DNA from: Zoogloeaceae bacterium
GTDB lineage: Bacteria; Pseudomonadota; Gammaproteobacteria; Burkholderiales; Rhodocyclaceae
Assembly (NCBI GenBank): GCA_024235675.1
Contig: JACKLZ010000003.1
Coordinates: forward strand, 186,001-250,000
Length of the DNA stretch: 64,000 bases
Direction: 5' to 3'
The notes under the pieces are model-generated. The model made no database searches, was not told where the DNA came from, and saw only the letters and a list, made by a program, of their open reading frames with translations. Every line of letters begins with the position of its first letter. The stretch's first letter is position 1. Both the position numbers and the translations under genes were made by a program. This document shows positions 1-9,314 of the stretch, in pieces.

Positions 1-526
1 AGCGGACGACTGGCGCGAGCAGCGACTTGATCAGCGTTTGCGCCACCGCCGCCAACGAATCGCGGCCCCAGCCGGTGCGCGCGCCGACGCCGGTCCACAC
101 GGTGCTGCCGTCGTCGACATCAATGATGTGCAGCGCCAGACCGACCGCCGGCTCGCCATCGACGCCGACCTTGTATTGCCATTCGTCCACCGTGCCGGTG
201 AGCAGGTAGCGCACGCCGGCGCTGCGGGCCCAATGGATGGCCGCTTCGGTGTCGGCCGCCGGGGCCGGGTCGAATAGGGCGTCGCGCGCCGGCGCGGGCG
301 GGCGCACCACCTCCTTGACGCCCAGGGTGTGCAGCAGCGCACGGGCGACGGCTTCGGCGCGGGCGCCGGCCATCGGCGTGGTGGTGGTGTTTTCCAGCGT
401 GAGCACGGCCCAGCGCGCCTCGGGCGAGGCGCTGCGATTGTGCACGCGGTCGGTGACGGCGCAGCCGCTGAGGACGGTGATGAGGCACATCAGGCGCAGG
501 ACAGGGTGGGCAAGCAGGGTTTTCAT
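1..526 (-). CDS. pelC: PelC, outer-membrane lipoprotein of Pel export (partial)
   Basis: PelC is the small lipoprotein that forms a ring under the outer membrane and helps guide Pel polysaccharide to the PelB pore. The reading frame starts at an ATG at 526, has a short hydrophobic signal and a lipobox ending LSGC with the lipidated cysteine at residue 22, then a compact alpha/beta domain. It is still open after 175 codons at the window edge; the family is about 170-180 residues, so little is missing. It follows pelB by 15 bp on the same strand. pelD-G would be expected to the left, outside the window. Identification rests on the lipobox, size and position after pelA and pelB. Confidence 0.85.
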   Translation of the reverse strand, partial: MKTLLAHPVLRLMCLITVLSGCAVTDRVHNRSASPEARWAVLTLENTTTTPMAGARAEAVARALLHTLGVKEVVRPPAPARDALFDPAPAADTEAAIHWARSAGVRYLLTGTVDEWQYKVGVDGEPAVGLALHIIDVDDGSTVWTGVGARTGWGRDSLAAVAQTLIKSLLAPVVR

Positions 527-541
527 GTCGATCCCGTGGGC

Positions 542-3500
542 TCAGAAGAACAGTTGATAGTCGAGAAACAGGGCGGAACTGCGGCCGGCATCGCCTTCAC
601 CGCCCTTGTCGTGTTGCACGCCGATGAGAAACTGGTCGGCGCCGAAGAGCCGGCCGCTCAGGCCGAGCTCGACCCCGTAGCCATAGCCGCGGCCGCTGAC
701 ATGGTTGAGGTCGAGTGTGGCGTAGGGCACCAGCGCGCGTTGCAGGCCGTGGCGCTGGCGGTTGTTGACCGTCACCCGCGCGCCGCGAAACAGGTAGCTG
801 TCGGGCAGCAGCGGGGCGAGGCCGCCGGGCAGGATCGAGGCCAGCGCGGCACGGTCATCGGCGTTGTCACCGATATCGGCGCGAAAGCGATAGCCGCCGA
901 CATACACCCCGGCTTCGATCTCGGGCCGGCCGCGGGTCAGGCGATGGGTGTAGTCGAGCTGCCAGCGATCGGCGCGGCCCAGGCCGAGGCCGTGCTGGGT
1001 GCTGTAGCGGCTGTGTGCCCACTGGGCGGCAATGCGCTCGCGCGAACTGAGGCCGTAGGCGGCGCTGGCGAGGACTTCGTCCTTCATGCCGGCGGCGCGT
1101 AGCGCGGCGCTCTCGTTGGCGGGCAGCGCGACGCCGGCGTCGAGGGCGAAGGCCCAGCGCTGGTCGAGGGTGACGTCGTGCCCGGCCCAGACGGGGGTGG
1201 TGTCGGTCAGGCCGTGGCGGCGGGCGACGCCGAGACGGGTGACGCCCGCGTCGGTGGTCCACGCGACTTCAACACTGGCCTGGCGCTCGTTGGGGGCGGC
1301 GGCGAGCGCGCCGCTGCCGTTCAGGCGACGCTGGATGCTGCCCAGGGTGAGGCTGAGCTTGAGCCGGGGGGCGAGGCGCAGGCGCAGTTCGGCGTGCTGG
1401 GCCTGCTCCTTGAAGGCATCGAGCTTGTGCGCGGCGGCGTCCAGGCGCAGGCGGTGGGCCTGGTCGAGCAGGGCATCGCTCATCTGCAAATGCAGCTCGT
1501 TGTTGTGGCGCTGATCGTCGGCCGCGGCATGGGTGACGCTGGCGACCACCTCAGGCCGGCCGAGGCGGTCGGCGATTTCGGCGCGCTGGGCGGCGGGCAG
1601 GGCGGTGTCGCGGCGGGCCAGGATGTCGGCCAGCGTGGCGCGATCGTCACTGGCCAGCGCGACCGCGGCTTCGGCCCACAGCGGGCGGGTCAGGGCGCGG
1701 GCGTAACGCTCCCACAGAAAGCCGCGTGCGCCGTCGATGTCGCCCTGGTCGAGCAGCCAGCTCATGGCCAGGTCGCGCAGCAGCGGGGTGTCGAGCGGGT
1801 CGGCCTCGCCGTCCTGTCGCATCAGCGCGCGCAGCAACTGGTCGCTGGTGTCGCCGGGGCGTTGCTGGCGGGCCAGGCGGGTTTCGGCGGCGCGGCGAGC
1901 CAGCTCGGCGGCAGCATCGGGCGACGGTTGTGGGTGCTGCGGCCGACGCTGCCGCCAGAGTTGTTCGCGTAGTCGCCAGGCGCGGTCGAGCTCGCCGGCC
2001 AACTCCAGCGTGTCGGCCAGACCCATCATCCACAGGAAGTCGTCGCGATTTGCGCGGGCGCGTGGCAGCAGGTAGTGATCGAGCGCGCGCTGCGGACGAG
2101 ACAGGAGGGCGTTGGCGGCGGCCAGGGCGTCGTGCAGGTCGCCGTCCTGCGCCCAGCGGGTTTCGTGGCGGGCGAGCAGGGTGTTCAAGGTGTCGGCCTT
2201 GCCGCCGTCGATCAGCAGCCACAGCAGCGAGGCGCGGGCGGCGGTGTTGGTCGGGTCCTGTGCCAATGCGGCTTCGAAGTCGGCGCGCGCGGTGTCGAAC
2301 TGGCCGAGGCCCTGGTGCCATTGCCCGCGCAGACGCAGGAAGGTGGCGTTGCGTTCGAGCGCGGTGCGTGGCGCATCGTCAAGGGCGTGAATGAGGCCGC
2401 CCATGGCCGCGTAGTTACGGGTGGACAGGTGCAGGTCGAGGCTGCGCAGCAACCACTCGGCGTTTTCGTAGCGCGCCCAGGCATGGGCGGCGAGGCGGGC
2501 GGCCTGGTCGGGGTGGGCCGGGCGCAGCAGTTCGATCAGGTCGGCGAAGTCCCCTGGCCGCGCCGTGGTCTGGGGCACGAGTCGACTCAGGGCGTCTCGC
2601 TGGGCTTTTCGGTCTTGCAGCAGGCCGGCGAGTGAGGCGCGCAGTTGCCAGTAGTCGGTGGCGGTGTCGGGTGCTTTGGTGCGGGCGGTGTCGAGCGCGG
2701 CCATGGCGGCCTCGAGCTGGCCGCGGACGATCAGTCCGGCGGCGCGGCGCAGGCTGAGCGCGGGGGAGGCGCCGGCGTGCTGTTCCCACGCGAGCAGCGC
2801 GTCATCGGCGATGGCGCCTTCACCTGCGCGCTCGGCGAGGGTCGCGAGTGCGTCGAAGCCAGCGTCGGAGGGGTAGCGCGTGATGTGCGCTTGCAGCGTG
2901 GCGATGCCGGCGCCGGGCTCGCCGAGGCGTTCATACAGCGCTGCGATGGAGCGCAGCTGGGCGGTGTCTCGCGGGCGTTGGCGCAACTGGAACTTATGGG
3001 CGTCGAGCAGCATGCGGTGCTCGAACAAGCCGGGGGCGAGGCGCAGCACCTGGGCCCAGGCGTCGGTGTGGCCGCTGCGGGCGAGGTAATACCACTGAGC
3101 CAGGGCGTCGGCCGGTTTGCCGTGCCATTCGGCGACCTGGGCGAGGCGGCGGCGCCAGTCGGTGCTGTCGGGGGCCTGGCGGACGGCGGAGACGCTGAGC
3201 ACATAGGCGTCTTCGAGCGCGCCGGCGCCGAGGAAGGTGTCGTAGGCGAGGCGGTAGCGGGCGTCGTCGAAGGGCAGTGCGGGGTCGGCATCGCTGCTGA
3301 GGGCGACGAGGCGGACCGTGCCGTCGATTTGCTCGCGCAGGCTGAGGCGGATCAGGCGGCGGGCGTAGTCGGCCGCGCGGTCGGGCCGGTTGGCGGCGCG
3401 GGCGAGCCCGATGAGGAAGGTGAGCGTCGGGGCGTCGTCAGCGAGTGCGCCGAGCGCCTGATCGGCGATGGCCAGCGCGGCCGGGAAGTCGCTGACCGCT

Positions 3501-4189
3501 TGCAGCGCCTTGAGTGCGGCGATGAAGTGCTGGCGTTGCGCGGCGACCCCGTCGCTGCGGTCGCGGGCGAGCAGGTAGACGCGGGCGGCCAGATGCGGGT
3601 GGCCGTTGCGTCGCAACGTGTCGGCGAGCGTTTCGGCGGCGTCGGCATCGATGCCGGCCCCGGCGGTCAGGGCGTCGATGGCCTGGGTGGCGATCTCGGT
3701 CTGCGAGTGGCGGGCGGCGTAGGTGATGAGGCTGAGCCGGTCGGCCGTGGACAGGGCGGGATCGCGGGCGAGTGTGCGCAGGATGTGGCGCTGCTCGAGG
3801 CTGAGTGCGAGCGGTGCGCGCGCGTCGGGGGCGTCATCGACCGTGAAGCGCCAGTCGAGCCAGCGGGCGTGGTGGTCTATGGCCGGGTCGGGGTGGCCGA
3901 GCAGGGGCGCGATGGCCTGGCGGGCGGCGGGGTAGTCGCGCCGTGCTTCGTGCTGGGCGGCGAGGGCAAAGCGCATTTGCGCGTTGTCGGTCTCGGTGCG
4001 CAGCAGATTGTGCAGGTAGGCGGCGGCCAGCACGTCGCCCTGGCGGGCGCCGAGCGAGGCTTTGACCAGGGTTTCGTAGGGAAACAGCAACACCATGCCA
4101 GCTGCGGTGAGCGCGCCGAAGATCACCAGCGCGCGCAGCGACACGACACGGGGCCGGTCAGCGGGGGCAGCGGAGGGTGAGTGTGGCAT
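542..4189 (-). CDS. pelB: PelB, TPR scaffold and outer-membrane beta-barrel for Pel export
   Basis: PelB spans the periplasm and outer membrane: its tetratricopeptide repeats bind PelA and the C-terminal porin-type barrel exports the Pel polymer. The protein has one N-terminal transmembrane segment near residues 16-36, a very long run of helical TPR-like repeats, and a C-terminal part rich in alternating polar/hydrophobic strands that ends in Phe, as outer-membrane barrels do. Length (about 1215 residues) matches PelB. The ATG at 4189 overlaps pelA by 32 bp; a GTG at 4228 in the same frame is possible, and neither has a strong ribosome-binding site. The overlap implies translational coupling with pelA. 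Confidence 0.9.
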   Translation of the reverse strand: MPHSPSAAPADRPRVVSLRALVIFGALTAAGMVLLFPYETLVKASLGARQGDVLAAAYLHNLLRTETDNAQMRFALAAQHEARRDYPAARQAIAPLLGHPDPAIDHHARWLDWRFTVDDAPDARAPLALSLEQRHILRTLARDPALSTADRLSLITYAARHSQTEIATQAIDALTAGAGIDADAAETLADTLRRNGHPHLAARVYLLARDRSDGVAAQRQHFIAALKALQAVSDFPAALAIADQALGALADDAPTLTFLIGLARAANRPDRAADYARRLIRLSLREQIDGTVRLVALSSDADPALPFDDARYRLAYDTFLGAGALEDAYVLSVSAVRQAPDSTDWRRRLAQVAEWHGKPADALAQWYYLARSGHTDAWAQVLRLAPGLFEHRMLLDAHKFQLRQRPRDTAQLRSIAALYERLGEPGAGIATLQAHITRYPSDAGFDALATLAERAGEGAIADDALLAWEQHAGASPALSLRRAAGLIVRGQLEAAMAALDTARTKAPDTATDYWQLRASLAGLLQDRKAQRDALSRLVPQTTARPGDFADLIELLRPAHPDQAARLAAHAWARYENAEWLLRSLDLHLSTRNYAAMGGLIHALDDAPRTALERNATFLRLRGQWHQGLGQFDTARADFEAALAQDPTNTAARASLLWLLIDGGKADTLNTLLARHETRWAQDGDLHDALAAANALLSRPQRALDHYLLPRARANRDDFLWMMGLADTLELAGELDRAWRLREQLWRQRRPQHPQPSPDAAAELARRAAETRLARQQRPGDTSDQLLRALMRQDGEADPLDTPLLRDLAMSWLLDQGDIDGARGFLWERYARALTRPLWAEAAVALASDDRATLADILARRDTALPAAQRAEIADRLGRPEVVASVTHAAADDQRHNNELHLQMSDALLDQAHRLRLDAAAHKLDAFKEQAQHAELRLRLAPRLKLSLTLGSIQRRLNGSGALAAAPNERQASVEVAWTTDAGVTRLGVARRHGLTDTTPVWAGHDVTLDQRWAFALDAGVALPANESAALRAAGMKDEVLASAAYGLSSRERIAAQWAHSRYSTQHGLGLGRADRWQLDYTHRLTRGRPEIEAGVYVGGYRFRADIGDNADDRAALASILPGGLAPLLPDSYLFRGARVTVNNRQRHGLQRALVPYATLDLNHVSGRGYGYGVELGLSGRLFGADQFLIGVQHDKGGEGDAGRSSALFLDYQLFF

Positions 4190-6917
4190 CAGTGGTGTCG
4201 AGGCGATAGTGGTGTTCCAGCCCGTCACGCCCGGTGGCGGCGACAGAGCCTTGGCCGGTCTGCAGGCGGCAGTCGGCGGGGTGAGACAGGGTGAAGGATA
4301 AGGGGATGTATGCCTTTAAGGCAAAATCAATGCTTTTTGGGTGGCGTTGCCAGTGGGTGAGACGGCCGTTGGCGGAGACGAAGCGGGGCAAGTCGGCCGC
4401 GGTCGTGCCGGCGCGCAGGCTGGCGCGCGAGGCGGCCAGCGTGGCAAAGCGGCCGTCGGGCCCGCTGGCAGTGCCGGCCAGGCCGGGGCTGTTGGCCAGA
4501 TCGGGGGCGGCAAAGTCGGGGGGCAGGCGCAGGCTGCGCAGGGCGTCGGCGTTGCGGATGTGCACGGTGTCGGGGTCGTCGAGCGCGCGGGCGAGGCTGA
4601 GGGTGTCGAAGTTGTGCGCCATGGCGATGTAGTCGCTCGGGAACACCGGCTGCACGGGCAGTGCGAGCGCCCAGTCGTACACGGTGTGCAAGGCCTTGAG
4701 CGCGGCGACTTTGCTGGCCGAATAGGTGTGGTAGTAGATGTTGATCGGCTTGAGGCGGCGCGGCTCGCCGGTCATGCGGAAGGTGTCGATGACGTCGCGA
4801 AAGCCGTAGAAGGGGCCGGTCCAGTCATTGGTGTAGACGTTTTCGTTCATCACCGGGGCGTAGGGCTGGAAGTAGGCGCCCTGATGCACGCCGATGGATG
4901 AGACGGCGGCGACGGTGGGGCGGCGCAGGCTCATGGTGGTGTTGCCGCCGTTCATGTCGAGCAGCTTGTGCTCATTGATGAGTTGGAGCGAGTCGGCGTC
5001 GGGTGCGGCGTTACCGCTCCACAGCAGCAGGCGCACGGGCTTGCCAGGTGGCGCAAGGCGCGAGCGGATGTAGTCGATGGAGCCGAGGATCTCGCGCTCG
5101 GGTGTTGGTTCGTAGCCCGGGATGCTGAGGTGGTAGCTGGCGTCGTTGTCGTCATCGCTGAAGACCTTGCGCCACTTGAAGGGGTGCGAATAGGTGTGGC
5201 TGGCGATCTCGACATGCGGCAGGGCAAACATCTGGCGGGCGATGTTTTCGAGCCGGTCCGATAGCGCGGGGTAGAGCCCTTGCGGGCTGACTTCGGCCTC
5301 GATCACCGACATGGCGTGGGGGATGCGATAGCGCTTGAGGATGTCGTCGAGCAAGACCTGCGCGGCGAACGGCGAGCCGGGGAATTCGCCCAGCGAGGGG
5401 AAGCCGTCGCCGTCGATGTGCACCATCAGCAGACGGCGGCCGCTGGCGGTGCTCGGGTCGGGCGCCGGCCGCGGCGGCAGGCGCAAGGCGCGTTGCAGGA
5501 AAGTGAAGGGGTTGGCGCCCCAACGGCTCTGGCCTTCGATGCCGGGCAGTTCGACCACGGCGAAGGCGTCGAGCAGGTAGCCGCCCCAGGGCATGATGGC
5601 GGCGGGGTGATACTGCTGGCCGACCGCGTCGGTCAGTGTGGCCAGCGGGACGCCGTCGGCGGCGGTGATGGCGATCGGCAGCAGGGTGCTGGCGCGGGGG
5701 CGCGGCGACATTTCGAAGCCGATGAGCGGGTCGCTCTGGCTGAGTGTGAGCGGGGCGGTCGGCGGGGGCTCGATGTTCAGCCCGAGCCGGGCCGCGGTGC
5801 TTTGCCCGAGCTCGAAGCCGAAGTCGTCGAGGATGGCGACCTTGGTGCCGGCGTCGATCTGCGCCTGCAGCCAGCGGTGCAGGCGCGCGCCGTTTTTGAT
5901 GCCGCCGGTCATCCAGGTGACGATGCCGGCATGGATGCGCGGGTCGAGCCGCTCGGGCAGCGCGTCGTCGGGCGTCACATAGTCGGCGACGTAGCCGAGG
6001 TAGTTGAGCGGCATCTCGATGTAGCGGTGGGCGTTGGTGTAGTTGATGGCGCTGGCTTCGTTGGCGTCATAAACCACCAGCACCCGGCGTGCCAGGGCTT
6101 CTTTGGCGCCGGTGCCCAGGGTGGTGAGCGAGGGCTCGGCGATCCACGGGATGATGTCCTCGGCCAGCATCGTGCGCGCCAGGGCGCGGGCTTCGTCGAG
6201 TGCGGTGGCGGGCAGGTAGTCGATGCCGATGACCGGCAGGCTGTAGCGCTGTCGGACTTCGTCGAAACGGTCGAGCAGCCAGCGGCGGTCGGCCTCGGGC
6301 ACGGCCACATAGCGCGACTGGCCGGCATTCCAGCCGCGATGCACGGACTCGGCCGCCACGGCGAACACATCAGAATGCACCGCCGGCAGCAGTTCGAAGC
6401 CGCGATTGAAGATCAGCCGGATGCCGGGATAGCGCTTGACCAGGGTGTGGACGAGCTGTTCCAGCCCGCGCTGGGCGGCGGCCGGGTCGACGTCGTTGAG
6501 CAAGCGGTAGGCGTCGAGCGTGTCGAGAAAGAAGCCGCGGTAGCCGCGCTGCCACAGCGGCCCGACGATGCGCTCGGCCATGAACTCGGCCCAGACCGGC
6601 TGGCTGACGTCGATGACGACGCTGCCCCAGTCGGCATTGGTGCCGCGTTTGAGTGCGGCGGGTACGTCTGCCAGGTAGGCGCGCTGCGGATGGACTTCGC
6701 CCACGCTCACATAGGCGAACAGTTCGGTGTCCGGGCCGAGCGCGCCGGGGGCGTGGCCGTGGTCGGGTTCGACCACCACGATGTCGTGCGCGCGCAGGCC
6801 GTCGGCGGGCAAGGTGCTGCCGTAGTGAAAAGCGATCGAGAACGGCGCGGCTTGCAGTTCACCCAGCCCGATGAGACAGGGGAGGAGGGCAATCAGGAAG
6901 ACGAGGGCGCGGGGCAT
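4158..6917 (-). CDS. pelA: PelA, periplasmic Pel hydrolase/deacetylase
   Basis: PelA trims and partly deacetylates Pel polysaccharide in the periplasm. From the ATG at 6917 there is a signal peptide (residues 1 to about 23, ending LQAAP), then a TIM-barrel glycoside hydrolase domain of the GH114/GH166 type (about 25-255, with the motif GFFLDTLDAY), a middle region, and a polysaccharide deacetylase domain. The deacetylase metal/catalytic motifs are HIDGDGF near residue 500 and SHTYSH near 572. The length of 919 residues fits PelA. An in-frame start at 7001 would add 28 residues in front of the signal peptide and is less likely. It is the first gene of the pel operon; a perfect inverted repeat lies 62 bp upstream. 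Confidence 0.93.
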   Translation of the reverse strand: MPRALVFLIALLPCLIGLGELQAAPFSIAFHYGSTLPADGLRAHDIVVVEPDHGHAPGALGPDTELFAYVSVGEVHPQRAYLADVPAALKRGTNADWGSVVIDVSQPVWAEFMAERIVGPLWQRGYRGFFLDTLDAYRLLNDVDPAAAQRGLEQLVHTLVKRYPGIRLIFNRGFELLPAVHSDVFAVAAESVHRGWNAGQSRYVAVPEADRRWLLDRFDEVRQRYSLPVIGIDYLPATALDEARALARTMLAEDIIPWIAEPSLTTLGTGAKEALARRVLVVYDANEASAINYTNAHRYIEMPLNYLGYVADYVTPDDALPERLDPRIHAGIVTWMTGGIKNGARLHRWLQAQIDAGTKVAILDDFGFELGQSTAARLGLNIEPPPTAPLTLSQSDPLIGFEMSPRPRASTLLPIAITAADGVPLATLTDAVGQQYHPAAIMPWGGYLLDAFAVVELPGIEGQSRWGANPFTFLQRALRLPPRPAPDPSTASGRRLLMVHIDGDGFPSLGEFPGSPFAAQVLLDDILKRYRIPHAMSVIEAEVSPQGLYPALSDRLENIARQMFALPHVEIASHTYSHPFKWRKVFSDDDNDASYHLSIPGYEPTPEREILGSIDYIRSRLAPPGKPVRLLLWSGNAAPDADSLQLINEHKLLDMNGGNTTMSLRRPTVAAVSSIGVHQGAYFQPYAPVMNENVYTNDWTGPFYGFRDVIDTFRMTGEPRRLKPINIYYHTYSASKVAALKALHTVYDWALALPVQPVFPSDYIAMAHNFDTLSLARALDDPDTVHIRNADALRSLRLPPDFAAPDLANSPGLAGTASGPDGRFATLAASRASLRAGTTAADLPRFVSANGRLTHWQRHPKSIDFALKAYIPLSFTLSHPADCRLQTGQGSVAATGRDGLEHHYRLDTTDATLTLRCPR

Positions 6918-6978
6918 CTTTTGGCTTGCAGGCAGTGTGATCGCCAAGTATATGGAGCCGCCTGGTTCATGTGCATGA

Positions 6979-7005
6979 CTGATTGCACGGCAGGGCCGCA
7001 ATCAG
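6979..7005. promoter_or_regulatory. Inverted repeat upstream of pelA, possible operator
   Basis: Perfect 8-bp arms CTGATTGC and GCAATCAG are separated by 11 bp, in the short gap between the yqaA-like stop and the pelA start. No T-run follows on the minus strand, so it does not look like an intrinsic terminator. The size and spacing suit a dimeric regulator, but the regulator is unknown. Confidence 0.4.
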
Positions 7006-7040
7006 CAAAACAAATGTGAATTAGTGTGGCGCCGGGGTGC

Positions 7041-7463
7041 TCAGGCCAGCGTGGCGGCCTGGATCAGTGCGTAACGCAGCAGTTTGCCGAGCGCCATCCA
7101 CGCCGCACAGGCGAAGGGGGGCAGGCGCAACCAGCCCGCTGCGGCGCACAGCGCGTCGCCGACGAGGGGCGCCCAGGCGAGCACCAGCACCGGGGCCCCG
7201 TGGCGCTCTATCCACGCGGCACGCGGCGGGGTGGCGCCATGCGGAATCGCCCGCGCCATGGCGTAGGTCGTCATGCCGCCCAGGGTGTTGCCGACGGTGG
7301 CCAGCGCCAGCGCCGGCCAGGCCTGGTCGGGATGCAGCTGGAGAAAACCGGCAAACACCAGCTCCGATCCGCCGGGCAGCAGCGTGGCCGCCAGAAAGCT
7401 GGCGATGAAGACCGCACCCAGGCCGGCGTCGGGGCCAGGGTCCAGCCAGGTGAGCACTTCCAT
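7041..7463 (-). CDS. YqaA-like inner-membrane protein (VTT/DedA-related)
   Basis: A small integral membrane protein of about 140 residues related to E. coli YqaA, a member of the SNARE-associated/VTT (DedA-like) group; no reaction is established for YqaA. The sequence has hydrophobic segments near the N terminus and in the second half. The conserved features are the glycine-rich stretch LLPGGSEL, the TVGNTLGGMTTY motif, the HGAPVLVLAWAPLVGD segment and a terminal LRYALI helix. The ATG at 7463 is chosen because it removes an unusual 22-residue hydrophilic leader. It is divergent from ilvA. Confidence 0.75.
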   Translation of the reverse strand: MEVLTWLDPGPDAGLGAVFIASFLAATLLPGGSELVFAGFLQLHPDQAWPALALATVGNTLGGMTTYAMARAIPHGATPPRAAWIERHGAPVLVLAWAPLVGDALCAAAGWLRLPPFACAAWMALGKLLRYALIQAATLA

Positions 7464-7582
7464 AGGGACTCGCGGGGCAAGGAGGAGGAGATTGTCTCCG
7501 ATCTGGCGGCGGATTGTGTCTTGCCGCACTGCGGCATGCCCTGCTACCGTGCACGTTTCCCTTGAAGTTACAGGCTTTTACG

Positions 7583-9103
7583 ATGAGCACCGCGCACACT
7601 GACTACCTTGAACGCATCCTCAACGCGCAGGTGTACGACGTCGCCATTGAAACGCCGCTCGATTTGGCGGCCAGCCTGTCGGCCCGCACGGGCAATCGGT
7701 TCTACTTCAAACGCGAAGACCTGCAGCCGGTGTTCAGCTTCAAGCTGCGCGGCGCCTACAACAAGCTGTCCAAACTGTCGCCCGAGGCCCTGGCGCGCGG
7801 GCTGGTGTGCGCCTCGGCGGGTAACCACGCCCAGGGCGTGGCGCTGTCGGCGCAAAAGCTGGGGGTGCGCGCGGTGATCGTCATGCCCACCACCACGCCG
7901 CTGATCAAGGTGGACGCGGTGCGTCGGCGCGGTGGCGAAGTGGTGCTGGCCGGCGAGAGCTTTACCGAGGCCTACACCCACGCCAAGGCGCTCGAAGCCG
8001 CCGAGGGGCTGACCTTTGTGCACCCTTTCGACGATCCCGATGTGATTGCCGGTCAGGGCACGGTCGGCATGGAGATCCTGCGCCAGCACCCCAAGCCGAT
8101 CGAGGCCATCTTCTGCTGCGTCGGTGGTGGCGGGCTGATCTCCGGCATCGCGGCCTATGTGAAGCGCATCCGCCCCGAGATCAAGATCATCGGCGTTGAA
8201 GCCATTGACGCCGACGCCATGACCCAGTCGCTGGCCGCCGGCGAGCGCGTGGTGCTCGACCAGGTCGGCCTGTTTGCCGACGGCGCGGCGGTCAAGGAAG
8301 TGGGCGAAGAAACCTTCCGCCTGTGCCAGCTGTATGTCGACGAGATGATCCGGGTCGACAACGACGCCATCTGCGCCGCCATCAAGGACGTGTTCGAAGA
8401 CACCCGCTCCATCCTCGAGCCCGCCGGTGCGCTGGCCGTGGCCGGCGCCAAGGCCTACGCCGCGCGAGAAGGCCTGCGCGACGCCACGCTGGTCGCCGTT
8501 GCCTCGGGGGCCAACATGAACTTCGACCGCCTGCGTTTTGTGGCCGAGCGCGCCGAAGTCGGCGAGCAGCGCGAGGCCGTGCTGGCCGTCACCATCCCCG
8601 AGCAGCCCGGCTCCTTCAAGCGCTTCTGCAGCCTGCTCGGCAGCCGCAACATCACCGAATTCAACTATCGCTACGCTGACAGCGCCGAGGCGCACATCTT
8701 TGTCGGCGTGTCGGTGCACAACCGCGACGAGTCCCGCGCGCTGGTCACCAATCTGGTCGCCGAAGGGCTGCCCTGCATGGACCTGACCGACGACGAAATG
8801 GCCAAGAGCCATGTGCGCTACATGGTCGGCGGCCACGCCCCGCAAGCCGAAGACGAAGTCATCTACCGCTTCGTCTTCCCCGAGCGCCCCGGCGCGTTGA
8901 TGAATTTCCTCACCAACCTGCACTCGGACTGGAACATCTCGCTCTTCCATTACCGCAACCACGGCTCCGACTCTGGCCGCGTGCTGGTGGGCATGCAAGT
9001 GCCCGCCGCCGACAAGGCCGCCTTCCAGAGCTTCCTCGACCGACTCGGCTACGAATACGCCGACGAGACCGCCAACCCGGCCTACCGCATGTTCCTCGGC
9101 TGA
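7583..9103 (+). CDS. ilvA: Threonine ammonia-lyase, biosynthetic
   Basis: Converts L-threonine to 2-oxobutanoate and ammonia, the first step of isoleucine synthesis, in the cytoplasm. The N-terminal PLP fold shows the Schiff-base lysine (K54) in SFKLRGAYN and the phosphate-binding glycine loop CVGGGGLISGI. The C-terminal third holds two ACT-like regulatory domains (near residues 330-410 and 425-500), the layout of isoleucine-inhibited biosynthetic enzymes. The length of 506 residues is typical. The start at 7583 is the first ATG before the conserved DYLERIL segment. An intrinsic terminator follows at 9122-9160, so it is probably monocistronic. Confidence 0.97.
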   Translation: MSTAHTDYLERILNAQVYDVAIETPLDLAASLSARTGNRFYFKREDLQPVFSFKLRGAYNKLSKLSPEALARGLVCASAGNHAQGVALSAQKLGVRAVIVMPTTTPLIKVDAVRRRGGEVVLAGESFTEAYTHAKALEAAEGLTFVHPFDDPDVIAGQGTVGMEILRQHPKPIEAIFCCVGGGGLISGIAAYVKRIRPEIKIIGVEAIDADAMTQSLAAGERVVLDQVGLFADGAAVKEVGEETFRLCQLYVDEMIRVDNDAICAAIKDVFEDTRSILEPAGALAVAGAKAYAAREGLRDATLVAVASGANMNFDRLRFVAERAEVGEQREAVLAVTIPEQPGSFKRFCSLLGSRNITEFNYRYADSAEAHIFVGVSVHNRDESRALVTNLVAEGLPCMDLTDDEMAKSHVRYMVGGHAPQAEDEVIYRFVFPERPGALMNFLTNLHSDWNISLFHYRNHGSDSGRVLVGMQVPAADKAAFQSFLDRLGYEYADETANPAYRMFLG

Positions 9104-9121
9104 ACGCTGCTGTTGCCTGAC

Positions 9122-9160
9122 AATAAAACCCGACCCGGTCATCTGGCCGGGTTTTATTTT
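9122..9160 (+). terminator. Intrinsic terminator after ilvA
   Basis: The arms AATAAAACCCG and CGGGTTTTATT enclose a GC-rich core and are followed by TTTT. It lies 18 bp past the ilvA stop. Confidence 0.9.
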
Positions 9161-9314
9161 GCTCGCCGTGTTCGGCGCAGGGCGTGAACGTGGTCGGCGC
9201 TCCACCTGCCCGCGCGCTCGCACCGCAGCCGTGCACAATAATGACAAAGGCGAGATTGACGGCGATGCGGCGGCGCCATACGCTCTGCGGCCCAACCCCT
9301 GAAGAGTTCGCGCC

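Noticed and set aside
542..4200. Long open frames on the plus strand opposite pelB (for example around 2645-4180)
   Set aside because: They mirror the codon structure of a high-GC gene, lack ribosome-binding sites and have glycine/valine-rich shadow composition.
6932..6948. GG-N10-GC match (TTGGCGATCACACTGCC on the minus strand), possible sigma-54 promoter for pelA
   Set aside because: The start site would fall only about three bases before the pelA ATG, leaving no room for a ribosome-binding site, and the -12 element is weak.
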